25,233 nt of DNA from a virus, in IMG/VR virus record IMGVR_UViG_3300043256_000309, positions 1 to 25,233 of that record; one strand, written 5' to 3'. Both the position numbers and the translations under genes were made by a program. The notes beneath the pieces were generated by a model. The model searched no databases and was not told the origin of the DNA. It saw nothing but the letters and a program-made list of their open reading frames with translations. How positions within the stretch are numbered: position 1 is the first letter of the stretch; the number at the start of each line of letters is the position of its first letter. Below, in pieces: positions 13,156-19,444 of the stretch.

Positions 13156-14101
13156 GTAACAATTTCTTTAATAAATGTTTGCTATCACAGTGTACGGCCC
13201 ATCCAAAATAAGAAGCGATAGACGCCCTATTTCTTCTCTTCGCCAACATTCTGGCAAAATTCTGTTTAATGCTTTTCCTTAGTCCAACATGGGTATGGTA
13301 AAAACAATATCCTACAAAATCAATACCTCTCGATGCAACCGGGAATACTTGATAATTCCCTTTCACTGTTAATTTTAGTTCGACATCCAAATATTCCCTT
13401 ATTTCGCTCAATAATCCATGTAAATAAGTCTTTGACCCTGATAATATTACAAGATCATCCGTGTATCGAAAATAATACCTCACTCCCTTAACTTCCTTCA
13501 ACCAATGATCAAAATACGTTAGATAGAAATTAGCAAAATATTGACTCAAATAATTACCAATAGGTAGGCCATTTGTACTATCAATAATTTCATCAAGCAA
13601 CCAGAGAAGATCTCTATCCTTAATCTTTCTTCGAAGCAAAACTTTCAATATCTCATGATCTACGCTTGGATAGAACTTTTTCACATCCAATTTTAGACAA
13701 TATTTTGTTTCAGGAATATCTTTCAAGGCGCTCTTAACACCATAAGCTGCTGCATGGATCCCTCGATCTTTTATGCAGCTGTAGGTATCGGCAGTAAATA
13801 CAGATAAAAATATAGGCTCTAAAATATTCATTATTGCATGGTGTACTATTCTATCAGGAAAATAAGGCAAGCTATATACTTTTCGCTCTTTAGGTTCATG
13901 AATTATAAAAGTCTTATACTCCGAAGTTTTGTAAGTTTTAGTTTTAAGAATCTCATGCAATAATGTAATATTCGATTCCCTATTCTTGTTATGCATCTGT
14001 ACGCCATATTGAGAAGCCTTACCCTTCTGTGCCTTTTTATCAGCCAGTTGCAAGTTCTCAATATTGCATATTTTCTCGTACAGATTATTTAATCGTTTCA
14101 T
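13142..14101 (-). CDS. diversity-generating retroelement reverse transcriptase
   Basis: The 319-residue protein is a compact reverse transcriptase: RT motif around KVYSLPYFPDRIVHHAIMN (74-92), catalytic Asp139 in LKLDVKKFYPSVDH, GLPIGNYLSQYFANFYL (178-194), the active-site YTDD at 213-216 in FRYTDDLVIL, and GIDFVGYCF (259-267) before a basic C-terminal thumb. The IGN-SQ motif and the HTH-x-x-LRKSIK segment are typical of DGR enzymes. There is no maturase or endonuclease domain, which argues against a group II intron. It lies directly downstream of a template repeat and three variable genes. It would copy template RNA with errors at adenines and replace the variable repeats. Confidence 0.93.
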   Translation of the reverse strand: MKRLNNLYEKICNIENLQLADKKAQKGKASQYGVQMHNKNRESNITLLHEILKTKTYKTSEYKTFIIHEPKERKVYSLPYFPDRIVHHAIMNILEPIFLSVFTADTYSCIKDRGIHAAAYGVKSALKDIPETKYCLKLDVKKFYPSVDHEILKVLLRRKIKDRDLLWLLDEIIDSTNGLPIGNYLSQYFANFYLTYFDHWLKEVKGVRYYFRYTDDLVILSGSKTYLHGLLSEIREYLDVELKLTVKGNYQVFPVASRGIDFVGYCFYHTHVGLRKSIKQNFARMLAKRRNRASIASYFGWAVHCDSKHLLKKLLHGQV

Positions 14102-14110
14102 AAGCCTTTG

Positions 14111-14184
14111 CTTTGAAGGTCATTTTCTCAAAGTGATACCAATACCCTTTAAATTAAAAACGTGATTTTTTGCTATGTGAGCAA
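14111..14184 (-). other. template-to-RT spacer with two small hairpins
   Basis: Between template repeat and reverse transcriptase, CTTTGA (14111-14116) pairs with TCAAAG (14128-14133), and TTGCT (14170-14174) pairs with AGCAA (14180-14184). In studied DGRs the spacer next to the template is part of the structured RNA needed for priming cDNA synthesis. These stems are short and the role here is inferred. Confidence 0.35.
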
Positions 14185-14216
14185 GGTCTGTGCTGCATAA
14201 TAATATTTGCATAGAT

Positions 14217-14286
14217 GGGAACTGACGTTCGTATTCGTGTTCGTGTAATCGTAGTTCGTGTTAGAAAACTCGAAGCCTGAAGGAAC
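14217..14286 (-). repeat. DGR template repeat (TR)
   Basis: The 70-bp segment matches VR1 over its full length and VR2 and VR3 over 64 bp. It lies outside any gene, between the first target gene and the reverse transcriptase. Read on the coding strand it is rich in AAC, AAT, TAC and ACG codons, the usual template design, which gives broad residue choice at substituted adenines without creating stops. It holds 20 coding-strand adenines. Eighteen differ in at least one variable repeat, and no other base does. Weaker similarity continues to about 14209 with changes at non-adenine positions, as expected for IMH versus IMH*. Confidence 0.95.
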
Positions 14287-14316
14287 TACAGCACTCACAA
14301 CACACAACCTGGTTAA

Positions 14317-14697
14317 TTATTTCAACATTAAATAATACTCTTTATAAAGCTTCTTAAATTGCTTTCCCGCATATTTCGCAATTTCGCTAGACTTATAGCA
14401 AAAGCGGGAACCGACGCTCGCATACGTGTCCGCGCAATCGTAGCCCGTGTCAGAAAACCCGAAGCCCGAAGGAACCTTATCGCTAGCCTTTATGTCGAAC
14501 CAAGGATAGTATTTATACTCATTCCAATCGTTCCAGTTTGGCTCCCAGCCATCATTTAACGACTCAGCTATAATTACCAGTTGATAATGAGCCAATAACG
14601 CCTTTTGATGCTTTTCTGGCATAGCTGAAAAATCAGGCAATGCAGCATCAATACCAAGTGCTTTACACGCACCTTTAAATGTTTTGATCTTATTCAT
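14317..14697 (-). CDS. DGR target protein 1 (126 aa)
   Basis: This short paralogue of the next two genes lacks their first about 45 residues and begins at the equivalent of KTFxxAC. It has a conserved block DGWEPNWNDWNEYKYYPWF (49-67), the variable segment at residues 75-97, then VGSRFCYKSSEIAKYAGKQF at 95-114 and a basic helix. The C-terminal variable segment ending in a G-x-R-strand recalls the C-type-lectin-like fold of other DGR targets, but the fold is not proven. There is no signal peptide or membrane segment. It is closest to the template. Its product should differ between phage lineages at about ten surface positions. Confidence 0.9.
   Translation of the reverse strand: MNKIKTFKGACKALGIDAALPDFSAMPEKHQKALLAHYQLVIIAESLNDGWEPNWNDWNEYKYYPWFDIKASDKVPSGFGFSDTGYDCADTYASVGSRFCYKSSEIAKYAGKQFKKLYKEYYLMLK
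14406..14475 (-). repeat. DGR variable repeat 1 (VR1)
   Basis: Ungapped alignment to the template over 70 bp shows 12 substitutions, all at template coding-strand adenines (11 A to G, 1 A to T). It is the only variable repeat that keeps the template's last six bases (plus-strand AGGAAC), so it has the longest homology. It encodes residues 75-97 of target 1. Confidence 0.94.
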
Positions 14698-14702
14698 GTT
14701 AT

Positions 14703-15170
14703 TTATTTTGTAATAGTTAGGTAATCCTTGTAAATATCTTCGAACTGCTTACCGGCATACTCGGCCAACTCCCGTGTTTTGAAGCAAAGGCGGGAACCGA
14801 CGCTCGTAATCGTGTACGTGCAAACGTAGTCCGAGTGAGAAAACCCGAAGCCCGACTTAAATTTAAACCAAGAATAATACTTGTACTCACTACTGTTTTT
14901 CCAATCAGGTTGCCATCCTTCGTTAAGCACTTCTATTATGGTCTTCAGTTTTTTGTAAGCAGCCTCATCCTCTGTATCATAATCGGACAATATACTGCTT
15001 ACCGAAATTCCCTTTATTGAACAGGCATCTTCAAAGGTTTTTACTCTCTCTGTTATATCCTCGATAAGCTCCTGCTTACCAAATAGATTTTCAAGTAATT
15101 TTCTTCCCTTAGTATTAGCGCTTTTATAAGCCTTAATAGCATTCTCTTTTGTAATTTCTAGTGTCTTCAT
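14703..15170 (-). CDS. DGR target protein 2 (155 aa)
   Basis: This target has the N-terminal element LEITKENAIKAY and LLENLFGKQ (residues 4-33), shared with target 3, then KTFEDAC (44-50), GWQPDWKNSSEYKYYSWF (85-102), the variable segment at about 106-126 and VGSRLCFKTRELAEYAGKQF (124-143). It lies 5 bases upstream of target 1 in the same transcript. The conserved N-terminus may anchor or assemble the protein and the C-terminal variable face may bind a ligand. This is inferred from other DGRs. No virion motif is visible. Confidence 0.9.
   Translation of the reverse strand: MKTLEITKENAIKAYKSANTKGRKLLENLFGKQELIEDITERVKTFEDACSIKGISVSSILSDYDTEDEAAYKKLKTIIEVLNEGWQPDWKNSSEYKYYSWFKFKSGFGFSHSDYVCTYTITSVGSRLCFKTRELAEYAGKQFEDIYKDYLTITK
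14792..14855 (-). repeat. DGR variable repeat 2 (VR2)
   Basis: Sixty-four aligned bases with 11 substitutions relative to the template, all at template coding-strand adenines (6 A to G, 4 A to T, 1 A to C). Similarity stops at 14855, earlier than for VR1. It encodes about residues 106-126 of target 2. Confidence 0.94.
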
Positions 15171-15180
15171 AACTATTGAA

Positions 15181-15651
15181 TTATTTGATTAAATATTCCT
15201 TGTAAATCTCCTCAAATTGTTTACCAGCGTACTCTGCTAGTTCTTCGCTTTTAAAACAAAGGCGGGAACCGACGATCGTACTCGCGCGCGTGTAACCGTA
15301 GCCCGTGAAAGAAAACCCGAAGCCTGATTTCACCTGAAACCATGGATACCATTTTCTCTCATTACTATTCTCCCAATCGGGCTCCCAACCACCATTCAGT
15401 GCTCTAATAATTATAATTAGCTTCTGATACGCCTCGACAGATTTCCTATCTTCTGAAGTTAATCCGCTTTCGTAATCACTCTTTTTCAGATCAAGCAACG
15501 AACAGGCATCCTTAACTGTTTTTACGGATTCCATTACATTTTTAACAAAAGCTTGCTTCCCAAATAGATTTTCGAGAAGAACTTTTTCAGGCTTGCTTCC
15601 TTTATTATACGCTGCCAAGGCGTTTTCTTTGCTAATTTCTAGTGTTTCCAT
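15181..15651 (-). CDS. DGR target protein 3 (156 aa)
   Basis: This is the most upstream of the three paralogues and has the same plan: LEISKENALAAY and LLENLFGKQ (4-33), KTVKDAC (44-50), GGWEPDWENSNERKWYPWF (87-105), the variable segment at about 109-129 and VGSRLCFKSEELAEYAGKQF (127-146). Its variable residues differ strongly from those of the other two targets, including Phe, Arg and Ile where the template encodes Asn. It sits 10 bases upstream of target 2, so one message probably carries all three targets, the template and the reverse transcriptase. Confidence 0.9.
   Translation of the reverse strand: METLEISKENALAAYNKGSKPEKVLLENLFGKQAFVKNVMESVKTVKDACSLLDLKKSDYESGLTSEDRKSVEAYQKLIIIIRALNGGWEPDWENSNERKWYPWFQVKSGFGFSFTGYGYTRASTIVGSRLCFKSEELAEYAGKQFEEIYKEYLIK
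15264..15327 (-). repeat. DGR variable repeat 3 (VR3)
   Basis: Sixty-four aligned bases with 12 substitutions relative to the template, all at template coding-strand adenines (8 A to G, 3 A to T, 1 A to C). It shares with VR1 and VR2 the substitutions at template offsets 7 and 54, which may be fixed differences. Confidence 0.94.
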
Positions 15652-15690
15652 TATCTATAGTTTTAAAATACATGATTAATTCTATTGTTT

Positions 15691-15930
15691 TCATGCTGCT
15701 TTATTTTTAAATTTAGTATCGTCGTAAAAATCACTGATATCAATCTTCTTAATTGCTTTCATATCAGAGGTGAAATACACCTCTGGGTGCGTCTGACAGT
15801 AATCTATTACTATTTCCCTCCAGACCTCCTGATTAGCTTCTGATACAAATTCAGCAATCATGTAGGTACCGAAGTCCAGGTTATTCAGATACTTGATCAC
15901 TTGCTCTACTGTTGGTGGTGGTTTATTCAT
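15691..15930 (-). CDS. hypothetical protein (79 aa)
   Basis: A small mixed alpha/beta protein beginning MNKPPPTVEQVIKYLNNL and ending in a charged Lys/Asp tail. No family is recognised. ATG 15930 lies one base after the stop of the sulfotransferase-like gene. The 39 bases between it and DGR target 3 are AT-rich, so a promoter for the DGR could lie there, but I see no convincing box. Confidence 0.55.
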   Translation of the reverse strand: MNKPPPTVEQVIKYLNNLDFGTYMIAEFVSEANQEVWREIVIDYCQTHPEVYFTSDMKAIKKIDISDFYDDTKFKNKAA

Positions 15931-15931
15931 T

Positions 15932-16570
15932 TTAAAAATATTTGTTTATAAACCAATTTGCCTCTCCATTGAAGTATCCCCGGTCCTTAAATGGAATATC
16001 CTCAAAGGATTTATACTTATAGGTTCTGTGCTCATTAATTTTATTTTCCATGATATTATTAGTAATAGCAACATCATATATCCCAAAACTATGTAGTATA
16101 CCTAGTAGATATTGTGGATCACCTACCATCTTATCGAAATCTATCACCTCTCCACCCGACTGAATGAACTCATCGAATATCATTAAAGACTTCCTAAGCT
16201 TTCCATAGTAGTGATCTTTTAGCTGGCCATTAAATAACTCATACCAACTCAGGAATGTATGCCTGGGATTCCTGAGTATTATAGCCTTACGCTTAACGTT
16301 CAGGATATGCATACCACAGCGAAGTCTCGCATTAACCTCTCCGTAGTAGTCGCCACGACTATCTAAGTCCTCCTGAACCCTATTTAAGTCGTAGTGAACT
16401 GGGGTGTAGTGAGTTTTTGACTTAAGAGCATCCTTCCATGCCTTTTTAGATTCCTCGCTATCAGTAAGCCCTTCATGCCCTACAGTCCACCTGTTTGATC
16501 GATTCATTACTGATGACAGGAACTTTGTTCCGGATCCACCTAAAGCTGTTATAAGAAAGTTTTCGTTCAT
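15932..16570 (-). CDS. sulfotransferase-like P-loop protein (212 aa)
   Basis: The N-terminus FLITALGGSGTKFLSSVM (residues 5-22) has the strand-loop-helix of the sulfotransferase 5'-phosphosulfate-binding loop. RKAIILRNPRHTFLSWYELF near residues 95-115 resembles the second, 3'-phosphate-binding region with its Arg and Ser. The C-terminus is helical and aromatic. Such enzymes move sulfate from PAPS to sugars or other acceptors. I chose ATG 16570; a TTG at 16582 overlaps the upstream stop. The acceptor and the link to replication genes are unknown. A non-catalytic P-loop protein is possible. Confidence 0.58.
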   Translation of the reverse strand: MNENFLITALGGSGTKFLSSVMNRSNRWTVGHEGLTDSEESKKAWKDALKSKTHYTPVHYDLNRVQEDLDSRGDYYGEVNARLRCGMHILNVKRKAIILRNPRHTFLSWYELFNGQLKDHYYGKLRKSLMIFDEFIQSGGEVIDFDKMVGDPQYLLGILHSFGIYDVAITNNIMENKINEHRTYKYKSFEDIPFKDRGYFNGEANWFINKYF

Positions 16571-16578
16571 AATTTTAA

Positions 16579-18390
16579 TCAAAAAGGCATATCTGTCTCT
16601 GTCTTTTGCCTGGGATTCATATTATCGAACACGATGTATCCAGCGTTATTAGTTAACATTTCAAATAATATCGGGTGATCCATGTGTGTGGGCCTGCCTC
16701 CGGTTTCAGTCTCTTTAACCTTTCGTATATGGACCTCCATAATCCTGTACTTCTCACTATCCTGTACTTTACGATGCAGGGTTATGAAGTCATCAGCTCT
16801 GTTAGAGAACTTGCCTCCGCCTTCTGTATCAGCTTTCTGTGGAGCTGCTGGATTACCATCATGATCCTTCTGGCGTAGTGCATAAGTCACAGCATGGCAA
16901 CTTAGCCATATTCCACAGTACTTCTTGGAAAACTGCCTAAATTCGTTTGTAGCCTTGTAGTGGTAATCATGAGTGGACTGCCGATTAAACTCACCCATAT
17001 CAACGTCTAATGAGTTGTATGGGTCGATAAAAAAGCCCTGATACTCCGACTCTTCACATAACTTCTCTCCTATAACTAGTAGTTGCTTGTAGGTGTAAAT
17101 CTCGTAATTATTCAGAATGGTGAAGTGTTTTTTTATGAACTTCTTAGCCTCTGCCAGCTCCTCGGGTTTCATCTCCTGTACCTTCTTTACTGCGAAGAAC
17201 TCCAGAAGCTTTACATACACGAAGCCTACCCGGTTCTCTGCCGCGTATATGATCCACCGCCAGTTGTGTAGTTTTGCTGACATTATAGCAAGAAACCAGA
17301 TGAAAACCGATTTACCTACATTATCATGTCCGTTACAGATTATGAAGTTATTGAGTTTGAATACAAAATGTTTGTCCAGTTCCTCGAATCCAGTCTTTAA
17401 TCCCATTTCAAGGTCTCCTGACCTGACCTTCTCCACGTAGCCTTCTAATTCCTCGTCTGAGGCTATAGGGTTTTCGGGGACCTCTACCTCCTTTGGAGTA
17501 GGAGCTGATGTCGGTGATACCGATGGCAGGGGTGAACGATTCATTCCTCCTTCTGATCCGAATCCCAATCCTTTTAGTTTCTTAGCTGTGAGTTTCAGGT
17601 CCCCATCACACTCCAGTATGGCGAATACATTGGCTGGCTTGTATGCTTTCAGTGATTCAAAGGCCGTGGAAGTGGAAAACACGGTGAACCAATTCTTACT
17701 ACGAGTGTAGTCAGCACTCCACAAAGAATCTGTGTCTCCAGGTCGTTTTAAGAGCACCTTATCGCCGTTATCCTTCTTAATGACCCATCCATACCCCTGT
17801 AACAGTTTAAGCACGTCTCCGCGCTCGTTATAGGCCTCAAAACAGTTTTCTGAGTAATGCACCTTCTCCTCAACTTCGTTAAAGCTCATTGCTTGGCTGA
17901 TTAAGTGGTTTCTCTCGTCAGCTGTTAGTGTAGGTATTTCGCTTAGGTCCCTATCAAGCTCATATCCAGGAGTGGGTGCTATGGCGATATATCCACCTTC
18001 TCCTCTAGTCTCAATGATTGCCTCACCAGTTTCCTTGCTCTTGGCCAGCTTCTTATTGCCGGCTATATTGGGTGCTCGGTAAATCAGGTGGTATCCGCCG
18101 TTCTTGGTTTTTTGCGCTACTAACCTATCGCCTATTTCCATATCAATAGTCTCCATGTACCGCTCCATAATACTTCCGGACGGATCGTGTTTAACATCAA
18201 TATCAATTACCTCCAGGTTGCCGTTCACTTTGCCACACACTAGGCCGACACCTTTGGCGGCGTAGAAGTTGTTGCCAGGCTCAATAACCTCGCTCATATT
18301 CTCCTTCCAGGAACCCAATGGTACCTTACTTGCCCCGATAGGAATGACGCTCAGGCCCATTTGATAATATTTTAGTGCTGCTTCTTTCAA
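16579..18390 (-). CDS. PrimPol-helicase fusion, replicative primase/helicase
   Basis: Residues about 1-165 form an archaeo-eukaryotic primase/polymerase domain of the bifunctional prim-pol family, with Asp63 and Asp65 in VIDIDV and His101 in GGYHLIYR. A linker domain follows. The C-terminal RecA-like helicase has Walker A GHDNVGKS at 354-361, Walker B FFIDPYNS at 453-460 (Asp456) and GIWLSCHA at 493-500. It should unwind DNA and make primers or short DNA at the phage fork. The last residues, TETDMPF, resemble an SSB C-terminal tip. It overlaps the upstream replication gene by 4 bp. Confidence 0.85.
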   Translation of the reverse strand: MKEAALKYYQMGLSVIPIGASKVPLGSWKENMSEVIEPGNNFYAAKGVGLVCGKVNGNLEVIDIDVKHDPSGSIMERYMETIDMEIGDRLVAQKTKNGGYHLIYRAPNIAGNKKLAKSKETGEAIIETRGEGGYIAIAPTPGYELDRDLSEIPTLTADERNHLISQAMSFNEVEEKVHYSENCFEAYNERGDVLKLLQGYGWVIKKDNGDKVLLKRPGDTDSLWSADYTRSKNWFTVFSTSTAFESLKAYKPANVFAILECDGDLKLTAKKLKGLGFGSEGGMNRSPLPSVSPTSAPTPKEVEVPENPIASDEELEGYVEKVRSGDLEMGLKTGFEELDKHFVFKLNNFIICNGHDNVGKSVFIWFLAIMSAKLHNWRWIIYAAENRVGFVYVKLLEFFAVKKVQEMKPEELAEAKKFIKKHFTILNNYEIYTYKQLLVIGEKLCEESEYQGFFIDPYNSLDVDMGEFNRQSTHDYHYKATNEFRQFSKKYCGIWLSCHAVTYALRQKDHDGNPAAPQKADTEGGGKFSNRADDFITLHRKVQDSEKYRIMEVHIRKVKETETGGRPTHMDHPILFEMLTNNAGYIVFDNMNPRQKTETDMPF

Positions 18391-19082
18391 TCTTTTTTAA
18401 CTACATATCGCTCCATAATCTCTGCCCTTGTAATAAAAGCCGGAGTCGCATATTCGAAATTCTTCTCCCTATGTTTTGGATCCTTGTATAATTTCCGCAC
18501 TGCTTCGCGCATTTCGTTTCCGTTATAAACCTTTAGTCGCGCCTTGAATTGCGGTTTTGATTTATCGTCCCCGCGAAACTTCCGGCCACTTATTTCATTA
18601 AACATTTCAATGAACGCTTTGTACTTATCCTCAAAAGACAATTGGTTTTTACTTTCCTTAGCTGTGCCGCCTGCCGACGAGTTTTGCGAGTCGACCATAC
18701 TACTATTATCTTTATCTTCTTCTTTATCTTCTATGCTTGAGGTAACCTTAAGCTTACCTTGAGCTGACCTTAAGCCACCCTTGCGTCCTCCCTCTATCTG
18801 GGATTTGCGTTTTTTACTAAGGTCTTTAAGTTGTTCGTTCAAAAAGCTAATTTCGATAAAATTATTTTTGTCAACTTTCATTAAGCCTCTTTCAACTAAT
18901 AATTCGTATTCATGGGGCCTAAACCTTACGTCAAGCTTACCTTTAGGTAACCTACACCCAGCCTTCCAATATAGGGCGCAAATATTAATAAAGATGCCCT
19001 GTAACTCTAATGCCTCAACTACAATATCCCCACTCAACCATTCTGTGGCTACAAACTTGAAAAATGGAAGTTCTTTTGACAT
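18387..19082 (-). CDS. DnaD-like phage replication/helicase-loader protein
   Basis: The N-terminal 90 residues read as a winged-helix domain (FFKFVATEWLSGDIVVEALE, GIFINICALYWKAG) like that of phage replisome organisers. A Ser/Asp/Lys-rich linker spans about 100-145. The C-terminal domain has YKAFIEMFNEISGRKFRGDD and YATPAFITRAEIMERYV, like the conserved phage replication C-terminal domain. It overlaps the PrimPol-helicase by 4 bp, which fits an origin-binding or helicase-loading partner. I see no iteron cluster in the gene by eye. Confidence 0.65.
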   Translation of the reverse strand: MSKELPFFKFVATEWLSGDIVVEALELQGIFINICALYWKAGCRLPKGKLDVRFRPHEYELLVERGLMKVDKNNFIEISFLNEQLKDLSKKRKSQIEGGRKGGLRSAQGKLKVTSSIEDKEEDKDNSSMVDSQNSSAGGTAKESKNQLSFEDKYKAFIEMFNEISGRKFRGDDKSKPQFKARLKVYNGNEMREAVRKLYKDPKHREKNFEYATPAFITRAEIMERYVVKKD

Positions 19083-19116
19083 TTTACCTCGTTGTAAATC
19101 TCTTGCTCAAAAAAAA

Positions 19117-19296
19117 TCAGATCAGTATTCCGTGTTGTTTTAGTAATGTAATATCCTCGGGCTCCCAATTATCGTTTTTAATCCTAGAGTCTAAGGTGGG
19201 CCTGGTCATGTTCAGTCTGGGTGCCAGCCAGGATTTCATTATTCCTCTTCTTATGATCCCAACTTTTACCTTTTCGCTAGTAGTGAACTCTGCCAT
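19117..19296 (-). CDS. small helix-turn-helix protein, Cro/regulator-like (59 aa)
   Basis: ATG 19296 starts a 59-residue protein whose middle, RRGIMKSWLAPRLNMTRPTLDSRI (residues 16-39 with a turn at LNMT), reads as a helix-turn-helix: W-LAPRL, then the recognition helix RPTLDSRIKND. Similar short proteins act as regulators in phage early regions. It is the first gene of the minus-strand replication block, 34 bases upstream of the DnaD-like gene. A palindrome in the gap upstream is a possible operator. Autoregulation is inferred. Confidence 0.55.
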   Translation of the reverse strand: MAEFTTSEKVKVGIIRRGIMKSWLAPRLNMTRPTLDSRIKNDNWEPEDITLLKQHGILI

Positions 19297-19444
19297 GGTT
19301 AATATTTGTAAAGCATTTTCCGCTAAAAAAACCGGTCAATTCCGGGATCTTGTTATTCAACGGTGTAAAACTATGTACAATAAAATGATATTCCTAGAAA
19401 AACTTTTCAGATTAAATCTAAAACCAGTACATACCAGATAGGGA
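19297..19444 (-). promoter_or_regulatory. intergenic control region with palindrome at 19404-19423
   Basis: The 148-bp gap holds TTTTC-AGATT-A-AATCT-AAAA at 19404-19423 (plus strand), a near-perfect palindrome about 108 bases upstream of the HTH gene's start. It is the only sizeable gap in the minus-strand block, so the promoter of the replication operon probably lies here. The minus-strand TAGTTTTA is a weak match to the Bacteroidetes -7 box TAnnTTTG. The palindrome's one-base centre cannot form a terminator hairpin. Confidence 0.35.

Noticed and set aside
13142-14101. Reverse transcriptase as a group II intron maturase or retron
   Set aside because: There is no maturase/HNH domain, intron RNA structure or msr-msd pair. 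The adjacent template/variable repeats and the IGN-x-x-SQ motif fit a DGR.
14206-15330. Four spaced similar segments that could suggest a CRISPR array
   Set aside because: Spacing is irregular (hundreds of bases), three copies lie inside genes, and differences are confined to template adenines. This is a DGR.
19064-19441. 125-residue plus-strand open frame over the control region
   Set aside because: It is antisense to the HTH and DnaD-like genes, runs through the gap, and its product shows no coherent fold. A 59-residue minus-strand HTH protein explains the region better.
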